Below are positions 48,582 through 56,520 of a DNA stretch of 64,000 nucleotides, piece after piece (position 1 is the first letter of the stretch; each line of letters opens with the position of its first letter). Made by a program: the position numbers and the translations under genes. The notes beneath the pieces are model-generated. The model was not told where the DNA came from and did no database searches. It was given only the letters and a program-made list of their open reading frames with translations. The stretch is from Caldanaerobius polysaccharolyticus DSM 13641. GTDB lineage: Bacteria > Bacillota > Thermoanaerobacteria > Thermoanaerobacterales > Caldanaerobiaceae. The stretch lies in assembly GCF_000427425.1 (NCBI RefSeq), contig NZ_KE386495.1, positions 388,554-452,553 on the forward strand, given 5' to 3'.

Positions 48582-49487
48582 TCACGTTTGACCTGTCAAG
48601 CGCTTGGCTAATTTTTTACCAAGGGATTCCGGCTCAAATATTTCCCCTCGCATTTCTTCCTTTTTTACCTTGCCGCTTTGCTGAGACATGCCTAAAAGCA
48701 CCATTTTGCCACTGGATACCGTGGCATAGGCCCCTATTGCAACACTGCAATTGCCGCCTAACTCCATCATAAAAGCCCTTTCAGCCCTTACGCACATTTC
48801 CGTTTCCCTGTGATTTAGGTGTTTTACCACTTCATATAACGGGTCTTTTTCCCTCATCTCAACCGCCAAAGCGCCTTGCCCCACAGCCGGCACCATCACA
48901 TCTACAGGTATATACCAGTCTATCCTGTCCCCCATACCTAGCCTCTTTAATCCCGCTGCTGCCACGATAATACCATCAAGGCCCAACTCTTCCATTTTTC
49001 TTAAACGGCTATCCACATTTCCCCGTAAAGGCACTACCTCAACGCTATCGTCCATATCTTTTAGCTGAACTGCTCTTCTCAAACTGCTCGTGCCGATTTT
49101 AGCCCCTCTACCAAGCCCTTTCAATCCCTCCTGTGCAAATAGAGGCACCGGAAAAAAACGCCTGTTGCACACCAGTACATCCCTGGGGTCTTCTCGCTCT
49201 AATACAGCAGCTATAAAGAGGCCTTCTGGCAGCACACCGGGTACGTCTTTCATGCTGTGCACCGCTATATCTATATCCCTCTCCAATAGCGCCTTTTCTA
49301 TCTCTTTGACAAATAAGCCCTTTCCCCCCGCTTCGCTTAACGGCCTATTTGTCCACCTATCACCACTGGTTGAAATCTTTACGACTTCAAAATCAATGTT
49401 TTTATCTATAGATTTCAAACTCTCTACAACTATTTGAGCCTGGAGCAACGCCAACTTGCTGGCCCTGCTCCCAATCCTTATCCTCAT
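48582..49487 (-). CDS. hemC: Porphobilinogen deaminase (hydroxymethylbilane synthase)
   Basis: 301 residues. Polymerises four porphobilinogens on a dipyrromethane cofactor attached to Cys247 in GGNCSVAIGAY. N-terminal RIGSRASKLALLQA, KDVPGVLPEG and GTSSLRRAVQL are family signatures. The ATG overlaps the hemA stop (ATGA). Confidence 0.97.
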   Translation of the reverse strand: MRIRIGSRASKLALLQAQIVVESLKSIDKNIDFEVVKISTSGDRWTNRPLSEAGGKGLFVKEIEKALLERDIDIAVHSMKDVPGVLPEGLFIAAVLEREDPRDVLVCNRRFFPVPLFAQEGLKGLGRGAKIGTSSLRRAVQLKDMDDSVEVVPLRGNVDSRLRKMEELGLDGIIVAAAGLKRLGMGDRIDWYIPVDVMVPAVGQGALAVEMREKDPLYEVVKHLNHRETEMCVRAERAFMMELGGNCSVAIGAYATVSSGKMVLLGMSQQSGKVKKEEMRGEIFEPESLGKKLAKRLTGQT

Positions 49488-50689
49488 CCCCCATCACCGT
49501 GCTCCTTGATATACTGTATAAACCTATTTACCATTTTAGAGGCAACCCTGTGCAGGGCAATCCTGACCTGCTCCATTTCTCTCTCCGTTAATACGACTTT
49601 GTTTTTCAACCTTTGGAATTCCAAGAGGCAGACCTCTCCTGCGTATTCATTTACCTCTTTTATCATGGGAACCAGCTTTTGCTGGGCTAACCACTTTACG
49701 TATTCTCCTGCTGCCTCCTCCACCATCTTTTCTATATCGTCTATTAAATCGCGCCTTTTCAAACCGTTCTCATAAGAAACCCTTTTAAGATCATCAAGGG
49801 TATACAGGCTCACCCCTGGCAGCTCCGCAACCCTGGGGTCTATATCCCGGGGAAGAGCTATATCTACCATGCAGACTTTATGACCTCTGTATACACCTTT
49901 GAACTTATCGTAATTGACCGTATAATGGGGGGCATCAGTAGCGCTTATGATTACATCGCAGTCGGCCATAGCGCTGTACTTAAACTCATAATTCACCGTC
50001 GTAAGCTGTGGAAACTCTTTTTTAAGATCCACCGTCCTCTTATGGGTCCTATTTGTAACGTAAATCCTCTCAACGCCTTTTGCAATCAGGTTTTTTATGA
50101 CGATCCTCCCCATCTCTCCTGTGCCTATGACAAATACCTTTTTATCAGAGATTCTGCCGTTAAAGGCTTGTTCAATGAACTTAACCGCTATATAACTTAC
50201 AGATAAAGGAATATCTGCTATACCTGTGGTCGCTCTGACTTTTTTCCCTAGAGAAATTGCATCCAAAAACATCCTGCTCAACACTTTGTGGGCAGTACCT
50301 GCTTCCATAGATTTTTCATACGCCTCTTTAACCTGTCCTAGAATCTGTTCTTCACCTACCACCATGGATCTTAAACCACATGCCACTTCAAAGAGGTGTT
50401 TTACACCATCTCGTCCTCGGTAGCAGTACCCATACTCTTTTATCTGATCAAGGGCTAACCCAGAATACCGGCACAAAAAACCCAGTGTATCTCCATCGGC
50501 CCCTCTGGAATAAGTATATACCTCAGTCCTGTTGCACGTGGAAAGTATAACAGCTTCCTCCACGCCCTCCAGTTCCACAACCTGCTTGAGGGCGCCTATC
50601 AGCTCATCCTTTTTAAGCGCCAGTTTTTCCCTTATGCTTATAGGCGTGTTTTGATCCACGCCTATCACCTTTAAATCCTCTAAACTCAT
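49484..50689 (-). CDS. hemA: Glutamyl-tRNA reductase
   Basis: First committed step of the C5 tetrapyrrole pathway: glutamyl-tRNA to glutamate 1-semialdehyde. ATG 50689 (MSLEDLKVIG) lies 8 bases after GGTGGGG; ATG 50695 is too close to that site. Catalytic Cys52 is in STCNRTEVY, followed by VVGEEQILGQVK and the NADPH-binding VIGTGEMGRIV. About 401 residues. It overlaps the end of the alpha-ribazole phosphatase gene by a few bases, so it is embedded in the cobalamin transcript and should respond to the B12 riboswitch. Confidence 0.96.
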   Translation of the reverse strand: MSLEDLKVIGVDQNTPISIREKLALKKDELIGALKQVVELEGVEEAVILSTCNRTEVYTYSRGADGDTLGFLCRYSGLALDQIKEYGYCYRGRDGVKHLFEVACGLRSMVVGEEQILGQVKEAYEKSMEAGTAHKVLSRMFLDAISLGKKVRATTGIADIPLSVSYIAVKFIEQAFNGRISDKKVFVIGTGEMGRIVIKNLIAKGVERIYVTNRTHKRTVDLKKEFPQLTTVNYEFKYSAMADCDVIISATDAPHYTVNYDKFKGVYRGHKVCMVDIALPRDIDPRVAELPGVSLYTLDDLKRVSYENGLKRRDLIDDIEKMVEEAAGEYVKWLAQQKLVPMIKEVNEYAGEVCLLEFQRLKNKVVLTEREMEQVRIALHRVASKMVNRFIQYIKEHGDGG

Positions 50690-51288
50690 AGCCATTTCCC
50701 CACCGCAAAAGTACAATTCACTTTTTCAATCACTGCATAACCATCTCCTGCAATGTTTATCATAGAAACGCTGCCATTATCTACCTTAAACCTCCAAAAA
50801 GCCCCTTGATCGCCGCAAACTATATAAGACAATATAGCCTTTATAGGGCCGCCATGGGTTATTACAGCGACGCTTTGAGCACCACCTGCTACAATCCCCT
50901 CAAACCCTTTTATGACCCTACTGTAAAACTCCGAAAAGCTCTCTCCACCAGGTATCCGGTACTCAGGATCACGGCACCACCTTTCCCACTCCATGGGATA
51001 TTGTCTTTTTGCTTGGTGCCACATCAAGCCTTCAAATACCCCAAAGTTTTGTTCTCGTAACTCCTCCAGAGCCTTAACAGGCACCGTACCCATAAAGGCC
51101 ATGGCAACATGCATACACCTCTTGCTAGGGCTGGCGTACACGCCATCAATGCCGACTTCTTTTAAAAAATCCACGATCCTATCTGTCTGCTCCATGCCTT
51201 TTGGTGTCAACTCAGCCTCGCTCCAGCCAGCGTATATACCCTTTTGGTTAGCGTCTGTTTCTCCATGCCTTATAAGATATACCCGCAT
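50686..51288 (-). CDS. cobC: Alpha-ribazole phosphatase (histidine phosphatase family)
   Basis: 200 residues, phosphoglycerate-mutase fold. Phosphohistidine His8 in LIRHGETDANQ, YASPSKRCMHVA, and late His in VITHGGPIKA. In this position, between cobS and hemA, the expected reaction is dephosphorylation of alpha-ribazole phosphate (or adenosylcobalamin phosphate). The family is promiscuous, so the assignment rests on context. Confidence 0.87.
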   Translation of the reverse strand: MRVYLIRHGETDANQKGIYAGWSEAELTPKGMEQTDRIVDFLKEVGIDGVYASPSKRCMHVAMAFMGTVPVKALEELREQNFGVFEGLMWHQAKRQYPMEWERWCRDPEYRIPGGESFSEFYSRVIKGFEGIVAGGAQSVAVITHGGPIKAILSYIVCGDQGAFWRFKVDNGSVSMINIAGDGYAVIEKVNCTFAVGKWL

Positions 51289-51293
51289 ACCGC

Positions 51294-52061
51294 TTACCTC
51301 GTCGCCATAAATACATATGCATAGGATATCAACTCTGTTATTTCACCGATGCTTCCAACGGTATCTCCCGTCATACCACCGATCCTCCAGTGAATATAAC
51401 CTGTTATGGAAAGCCCGCTTAAAGCCGAAATAACAGCTATCCATATTACGTGCGCATAAGAAAAACCGCTGAAAAAATAGCCAAAAACCAATGTAAAGGC
51501 CGCAGCAACTGCCACATCCAGAGCTTTCACCCTGCCTATAAACAAACCGCCCAGCCCCTTGCCATCCCTTGCCGACCTGGAAAAAGCCATGGCGGGAACC
51601 ATCGCCCACCTCCCCATAACATGCGCTATTATAAGGGCTGTGGGCACGAACAGAGGATCCATTTCCATTAAAAAAAGCGCCTTAAATAGCACCACAAATA
51701 ACACAGCCAAAACCCCATTAGTGCCAATGCGGCTGTCTTTCATTATATCCAACACCTTATCCCTGCTCCTGGCGCTAAACAAGCCATCAAATGTATCAGC
51801 CAGCCCATCTATGTGCATACAGCCTGTCAAGGCGTAAGAGGCCGCTATGGCTATCAACACCGATATTTCCTCGGGCAACTCCCGCAAACTACCGTAATAG
51901 ACCGCATACACTAGCAACCCCAGGATAAGGCCTATTACCGGAAAATACCTGCTGCCTTTACCAAAATCCCCCTCTCCTGCGTGGATATTAACAGGTACAG
52001 GAATCCTGGTCATAAATTGCACCATAAGTACAAAGCGCTTTACTTCATCTATTAATATCAT
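51294..52061 (-). CDS. cobS: Adenosylcobinamide-GDP ribazoletransferase (cobalamin synthase)
   Basis: Membrane enzyme of 255 residues joining adenosylcobinamide-GDP with alpha-ribazole. N-terminal FVLMVQFMTRIPVPV, the conserved TGCMHIDGLADTFDGLFSAR and KDSRIGTNGVLA, and several hydrophobic helices. The stop lies 5 bp before cobC and the start 11 bp after cobU. Confidence 0.95.
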   Translation of the reverse strand: MILIDEVKRFVLMVQFMTRIPVPVNIHAGEGDFGKGSRYFPVIGLILGLLVYAVYYGSLRELPEEISVLIAIAASYALTGCMHIDGLADTFDGLFSARSRDKVLDIMKDSRIGTNGVLAVLFVVLFKALFLMEMDPLFVPTALIIAHVMGRWAMVPAMAFSRSARDGKGLGGLFIGRVKALDVAVAAAFTLVFGYFFSGFSYAHVIWIAVISALSGLSITGYIHWRIGGMTGDTVGSIGEITELISYAYVFMATR

Positions 52062-52072
52062 CCACTACACCT

Positions 52073-52621
52073 CTATTTTATTTTAACAGGTATACCGGAC
52101 ACCATCAAATAAACTTCGTCCGCATCTGCGGCTACCAGCTGGTTCATCCTTCCTGCTATGTCCCTAAAAACCCGTCCCAACCTGTATTCAGGCACCAAAC
52201 CCATACCTACCTCGTTGGAGACCACAATGACCATCGCTTTTGAGTCTCTGGCGCCCTCCACAATACCCACAACCTCCTGCTCTATACCCCTCTCTATTTC
52301 ATCTACGGAGCTTAAAGGTATCTTATCCCAGTCACCGCCTTCGTCCATAAGCAAATTGGCGATCATAACTGTCATACAGTCCAGCAGCACCACTTCTTTA
52401 TCAGCCTCTGCAATTACCTTCTTTAAACCTTTATAGCCCTCATAGGTGTTCCAGTGAGCAGGTCTTCTTTCCCTGTGTTTTTTGACCCTATCCTTCATCT
52501 CATCGTCAAAAGGGATGGATGTAGCGACGTATAGCACGCTGCTGGCCTTTGCCGCCAGCTTTTCTGCAAAAGTGCTTTTGCCAGATCTGGCACCGCCTGT
52601 AATCATTATAAGCCGTCCCAT
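52073..52621 (-). CDS. cobU: Adenosylcobinamide kinase / adenosylcobinamide-phosphate guanylyltransferase
   Basis: 182 residues. P-loop ITGGARSGKSTFAE at the N-terminus, KHRERRPAHWNTYE containing the guanylylated histidine, LLDCMTVMIANLL and SNEVGMGLVPEYRLGRVFRD. It activates adenosylcobinamide to the GDP form used by CobS. Key residues look intact, in contrast to the CbiB encoded just upstream. Confidence 0.95.
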   Translation of the reverse strand: MGRLIMITGGARSGKSTFAEKLAAKASSVLYVATSIPFDDEMKDRVKKHRERRPAHWNTYEGYKGLKKVIAEADKEVVLLDCMTVMIANLLMDEGGDWDKIPLSSVDEIERGIEQEVVGIVEGARDSKAMVIVVSNEVGMGLVPEYRLGRVFRDIAGRMNQLVAADADEVYLMVSGIPVKIK

Positions 52622-52642
52622 TTTATACCTCCATTATCTGCC

Positions 52643-53431
52643 TCATGCCGTCAGCAAAAATTTCACGAGCAAGAAAAAAAGCAAGGATATCACCGACGAG
52701 GCATACATTACCTTTATGGCGCCTATTATACCATCCGCTTCAACGGCCTTTGTCTCATTATCGTACCGCAATATCTCAGCTGCCGCCAGCGTCGCCAGCT
52801 TTGTTATCCTGGCTGGAATAAAGTTTAAAATGCCGTTTAACTTTGCAGAAGCCCAACCCAGATGGGCATGTCCGTCCTCTTTAACATCCAACATAGCGTT
52901 CAACACGCTGACAGCTCTATAGACTAAAGCCAGAGGCGCACCTCCTATAACAGCGTACATAAGAGGCGCAACTATCCTGTCGTTTATGTTCTCTATTATC
53001 ACCTTTACTGCAACCTTGGAAATGTCATCCTGGTCCAGGTGTTCTGCATTGCTCACCATCGGCGATAAAGCTTTTCTGGCGCAAGCCACATCCCCTATTT
53101 TCAACGATCTATGCACTTTGCTCATCTTTACGTCAAGTCCTCTGGCATCAAACGCCGTATACATAAGAATAATGTTCACTGCCATTACAGCGTATCGCCC
53201 CAAGACCGATGCCACAAACATCAGAGCATATGCGACGGCAAACGTCAAAAACACTACCGCCGTACAAAGGATTATACCCGCTTTCTTTTCACCCCTGGGA
53301 TCTTTGTACCTCGCTTTTAAACTACATTCCATGCGGGATACGAAATCGCTTATAACCTTTACAGGATGGGGCCATCCCGGGGGATCGCCTAAAATCAGAT
53401 TCATAACGTATGCGATGACTACCTGTATCAC
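52643..53431 (-). CDS. Divergent CbiB/CobD-family membrane protein
   Basis: 262 residues, several membrane helices, starting at GTG 53431 after AGGGAGC. DPPGWPHPVKVISDFVSRME and HLGWASAKLNGILNFIPARI identify the adenosylcobinamide-phosphate synthase family. It is unusual: family members are about 300-330 residues. The C-terminal stretch that normally holds the HxSPNxGWPEAAMAGALG segment is absent, with ARITKLATLAAAEILRYDN passing directly into the terminal IGAIKVMYASSV helix. Other conserved spots differ (SNAE where RDTxxL is usual; ENINDRIVAPL for ENxxDGxxAPL; SVLNAMLDVKE for NTLDSMxGYK). The ORF is intact and well placed in the operon, so it is expressed but may have altered or lost catalysis. 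Confidence 0.8.
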   Translation of the reverse strand: MIQVVIAYVMNLILGDPPGWPHPVKVISDFVSRMECSLKARYKDPRGEKKAGIILCTAVVFLTFAVAYALMFVASVLGRYAVMAVNIILMYTAFDARGLDVKMSKVHRSLKIGDVACARKALSPMVSNAEHLDQDDISKVAVKVIIENINDRIVAPLMYAVIGGAPLALVYRAVSVLNAMLDVKEDGHAHLGWASAKLNGILNFIPARITKLATLAAAEILRYDNETKAVEADGIIGAIKVMYASSVISLLFFLLVKFLLTA

Positions 53432-54218
53432 TTAAGCTCCCTTCTTTACTCTGTGAAGGCACTACCACGGGCATACCGTTAACAGGGTTTGGCATAATAA
53501 GCACATCTGCCCGATAGGCCTTTTTTATATTCTCAGCGGTTATGACCTCCTGCGGGCTACCCGACGCTATCACCATCCCATCGCAAATCAACGCTATATC
53601 GCGACAATATTGGGACGCTAAACTAAGATCGTGAAGCACCGCTATCACGGTCATACCACAACGGCTCAATCGCGATACCATATCCATTATATCATACTGA
53701 TATTTTATATCCAAATGGGATACAGGTTCGTCTAGAAGCAAAACCTCCGGCTGTTGACAGATCGCTCTGGCTATCAGCACCCTCTGCCTTTCTCCGCCGC
53801 TCAAATGAGTTATAGGCACGTCCTTCATATGCCACGTGTTGGTCACACGCATGGCGTGCTCTACAGCTTTCCTGTCCTCTTCTGTCTCCTTTCCAAACCA
53901 CTTATGATATGGCATACGCCCCATCCTCACTATGTCTTCACAGGTAAAATCAAAGTCTATTGATGTGTCTTGCGGCACATACCCTATGTGCCTGGCCCTG
54001 GCCTTTATATCCATGGCGCTTATGTCTATGCCGTTTAGCAAGACCTTGCCCTTTGAGGGCTTTAGATAACCTGATATAGACTTCAAAAGGGTACTCTTGC
54101 CCGAACCATTGGGACCTATCAAACCGATAAAGCTGCCTTCTCCTACATCCAAGTGGATGCCTTTTAAAACCTCTCTTTTATCATAAGAAAAATGGACATC
54201 AACCAATTTCAACATCAC
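53322..54218 (-). CDS. btuD: Cobalamin-type ABC transporter ATPase
   Basis: 298 residues. Walker A GPNGSGKST (about 35-43), Q-loop YVPQDTS, signature LSGGERQR, Walker B LLLDEPVSHLD and switch His in AVLHDLS, as in BtuD/FecE/FhuC ATPases. The ATG overlaps the btuC stop. The last 36 codons, beyond the point where the family usually ends, overlap cbiB by 110 bp in another frame; this tail is Arg/Ser-rich and looks unstructured. Confidence 0.93.
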   Translation of the reverse strand: MMLKLVDVHFSYDKREVLKGIHLDVGEGSFIGLIGPNGSGKSTLLKSISGYLKPSKGKVLLNGIDISAMDIKARARHIGYVPQDTSIDFDFTCEDIVRMGRMPYHKWFGKETEEDRKAVEHAMRVTNTWHMKDVPITHLSGGERQRVLIARAICQQPEVLLLDEPVSHLDIKYQYDIMDMVSRLSRCGMTVIAVLHDLSLASQYCRDIALICDGMVIASGSPQEVITAENIKKAYRADVLIMPNPVNGMPVVVPSQSKEGSLSDTGSHRIRYESDFRRSPGMAPSCKGYKRFRIPHGM

Positions 54219-55204
54219 TGCGTCCTCCTGTTTTTAACGAGGAGATAGAGAAAAAACGGCCCTCCTACCGCCGAGGTTATAATACCTACGGGCACTTCAG
54301 CAGGCGACAAAACCAGCCGCGACAGCGTATCCGCCCATATCAAAAAAATCCCCCCTGAAATGGCGCTACAGGGTATCAAAAACCTGTGGTCAGGACCTGT
54401 AATAAGCCTTACCGTGTGGGGAACGATAAGACCTACAAATCCTATTATACCGCTTACCGACACAGCCGCCGCCGTTATGATGGACCCCAACATCAGCAAA
54501 ACCCTTTTGGTCTTTTCCACATTTACCCCCAGGTGATAAGCCGATTCTTCCCCTGTAAGCAAGGCGTTTAAGTCCCACGAATAAAAGTACATCACAATGC
54601 TGGAAGGTAATATAACCGCAGCGGATACAACAATTTGCTGCCACGTCACGTAGCTAAAGCCGCCCATGGTCCAGAAGACAATCCTGGACATCTCCTGGTG
54701 GTTTAAAAGCATCAAAAACGAAATCACAGAGGAGAGAAAGGCACTTATTGCAATTCCAGCCAGCAACATCGCCGTCATATCAATCCTGGACCCCTTTTTC
54801 GCCATAATGTACACCGCAAAAACCGTCAGTATGGCCATTAAAAACGCCAGGATATTAGTTGCAATAAGCCCTAACCCTGCTACAATGGCTACGGTGGCCC
54901 CCACAGCAGCCCCCGAAGATATGCCAAGGACATAAGGATCTGCCATAGGATTTTTAAGCAGGCCCTGAAAACAAGCTCCCACTGTCGCCAGCGCCATCCC
55001 TACCATAGCCGCTTCTACAGCCCTGGGAAACCTTAGCGACAAAATTATCAGCCGGTCTGTCCTGTAAAGACCAGGTTCACTTATTGTCATAAATATTTTA
55101 AACAAGCGCGGCAAAGGGATCCTGACAGTACCTATGCAGGTGGAAGCAGCTACTGATAGCAATAGCACCAACACGAGCAAAAAGTATATTAACGCCCTTT
55201 TCAT
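54215..55204 (-). CDS. btuC: Cobalamin-type ABC transporter permease
   Basis: About 329 residues with around ten transmembrane helices of the FecCD/BtuC family: RFPRAVEAAMVGMALATVGA, QGLLKNPMADPYVLGISSGA, GFVGLIVPHTVRLITGPDHR. The start is set at ATG 55204, directly after the btuF stop; upstream in-frame codons run back into btuF. No clear ribosome binding site is seen, so translational coupling to btuF is likely. Confidence 0.93.
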   Translation of the reverse strand: MKRALIYFLLVLVLLLSVAASTCIGTVRIPLPRLFKIFMTISEPGLYRTDRLIILSLRFPRAVEAAMVGMALATVGACFQGLLKNPMADPYVLGISSGAAVGATVAIVAGLGLIATNILAFLMAILTVFAVYIMAKKGSRIDMTAMLLAGIAISAFLSSVISFLMLLNHQEMSRIVFWTMGGFSYVTWQQIVVSAAVILPSSIVMYFYSWDLNALLTGEESAYHLGVNVEKTKRVLLMLGSIITAAAVSVSGIIGFVGLIVPHTVRLITGPDHRFLIPCSAISGGIFLIWADTLSRLVLSPAEVPVGIITSAVGGPFFLYLLVKNRRTQ

Positions 55205-55205
55205 A

Positions 55206-56162
55206 CTATTGTTTAAACGCATCGGGGTGCAAAGCCTTCGCCACCGTTTCAAGCCCTTGAACTATCCTGGGACCCGGCCGCAATATGATGTTGTCGTCGA
55301 TGACAATTATTTTGCCATTTTTAACTGCATCCAGGTCTTTATACCCTTGCATATTGCTAAGGTCTTTTACATTGCCGGCATGAGATGAAGTGAGCAACAC
55401 CTGGGGATTATCCTTAACCAATTTTTCCATGCTGTACTGAGCCCATCCCTTGACATCCGAAACCACATTAATGCCTCCAGCCATAGCGATTATCTCATCG
55501 ATAAATGTGCCTTTGCCCGCTGTCCAGTTTTGCTGGCCAAATTGAACCGCATAATACGCCCTGACTTTATCGCTATTTTTAACCTTATCCGATATCTCCG
55601 AAACTTTGCTCTTCATCTGGGCGACCAATTTACTCGCTTGCTCATTTTTATCCACAATCTTACCTATAAGGCTGATGGAATCGTAAATCTGGTTAAAACT
55701 CTGGGCTTCGGTTATGACCACAGGTATACCCAATGATTGAATTTTTTGAACCTCGTCTTTTGTGACAGTTGTCCCCGCCAACACCACATCAGGCTTTTTG
55801 CTGGCTATTGCTTCCACATTGGCTCCCTTAAATCCACCGACTTTATCTATATTTTTGGCCTCAGGGGGATAATCGTCAAAATCAGTAACTCCCACTATCT
55901 CATCGCCTGCATCTATTGCAAAGAGTATTTCGGTATTACTAGGGGCCAAAGATACTACTTTTTCAGGCTTTTTAGCTATTTCCACTTCTCTGCCCGTAAA
56001 GTCGGTGACCTTTAAAGGGTAGACCGTATGCTGCACCCGCTGCCCAGACGCCTTTGGGCGAGCCTTAATAACCGCCGTCTTTGTGGAATTCCCTGCGCAT
56101 GAAATAGACCCCATTATAACCAGTACCAGCACCAGCAACCATAAAAGCCCTTTTTTAAACAT
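55206..56162 (-). CDS. btuF: Cobalamin-type ABC transporter substrate-binding lipoprotein
   Basis: 318 residues. Signal peptide with lipobox SISC (Cys22), then the class III binding-protein fold: VVSLAPSNTEILFAIDAGDE, ILFA, and GTTVTKDEVQKIQSLGIPV. Heme or siderophore ligands would be possible from sequence, but the cobalamin riboswitch upstream and cobalamin genes downstream point to corrinoid uptake. First gene of the operon. Confidence 0.92.
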   Translation of the reverse strand: MFKKGLLWLLVLVLVIMGSISCAGNSTKTAVIKARPKASGQRVQHTVYPLKVTDFTGREVEIAKKPEKVVSLAPSNTEILFAIDAGDEIVGVTDFDDYPPEAKNIDKVGGFKGANVEAIASKKPDVVLAGTTVTKDEVQKIQSLGIPVVITEAQSFNQIYDSISLIGKIVDKNEQASKLVAQMKSKVSEISDKVKNSDKVRAYYAVQFGQQNWTAGKGTFIDEIIAMAGGINVVSDVKGWAQYSMEKLVKDNPQVLLTSSHAGNVKDLSNMQGYKDLDAVKNGKIIVIDDNIILRPGPRIVQGLETVAKALHPDAFKQ

Positions 56163-56175
56163 CTAACACACCTCC

Positions 56176-56209
56176 AAAAAAAATTAAACCCATCCAGGAC
56201 GGATGGGTT
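56176..56209 (-). terminator. Riboswitch-controlled terminator ahead of btuF
   Basis: AACCCATCC / GGATGGGTT perfect 9-bp stem with a 5-nt loop, followed on the minus strand by TAATTTTTTTT, then the btuF ribosome binding site GGAGGTG. Confidence 0.92.
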
Positions 56210-56309
56210 ATACGCAAAAATCTACTATAAGACGCACTTTGAGCGTAAAACTTTAAAACGCGTACGCCTTTAAATGCGCATCACTCCTTCCCTCCGAAGG
56301 CTATGCGTG

Positions 56310-56470
56310 AACCTCATGGCAGGTCTCCTGACTTGCGAATCATCTTACTCTCGGCACCTTCCCGGTTTGCCCAGTGGTCAATTGCCGATTTCATCATCGC
56401 TCACAGTAGCGGGGGCTGTAACGGATTTTCACCGTTTTCCCTTTTAATTTCTTGTAGAAAACCATGAGGT
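56310..56470 (-). ncRNA. Cobalamin riboswitch
   Basis: The minus strand has GGTGAAAATCCGTTACAGCC, CCGCTACTGTGAGC, GCCACTG-like ACCACTGGG, GGGAAGGTGCCGAGAGTAAG, and the B12 box AAGTCAGGAGACCTGCC (56334-56318). Between it and the terminator, ATGCGCAT and ATGCG repeats can form alternative pairings. Binding of adenosylcobalamin should stop transcription of the whole btuF-to-hemD run. Confidence 0.96.
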
Positions 56471-56490
56471 TTTTTATTAAATTTTTTTTA

Positions 56491-56520
56491 ATATTAACAT
56501 AACCCGATGACATTTGTCAA
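56491..56520 (-). promoter_or_regulatory. Promoter of the cobalamin riboswitch transcript
   Basis: TTGACA (56520-56515), overlapping the vanW stop codon, and TAATAT (56496-56491) with an 18-bp spacer. Confidence 0.75.
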
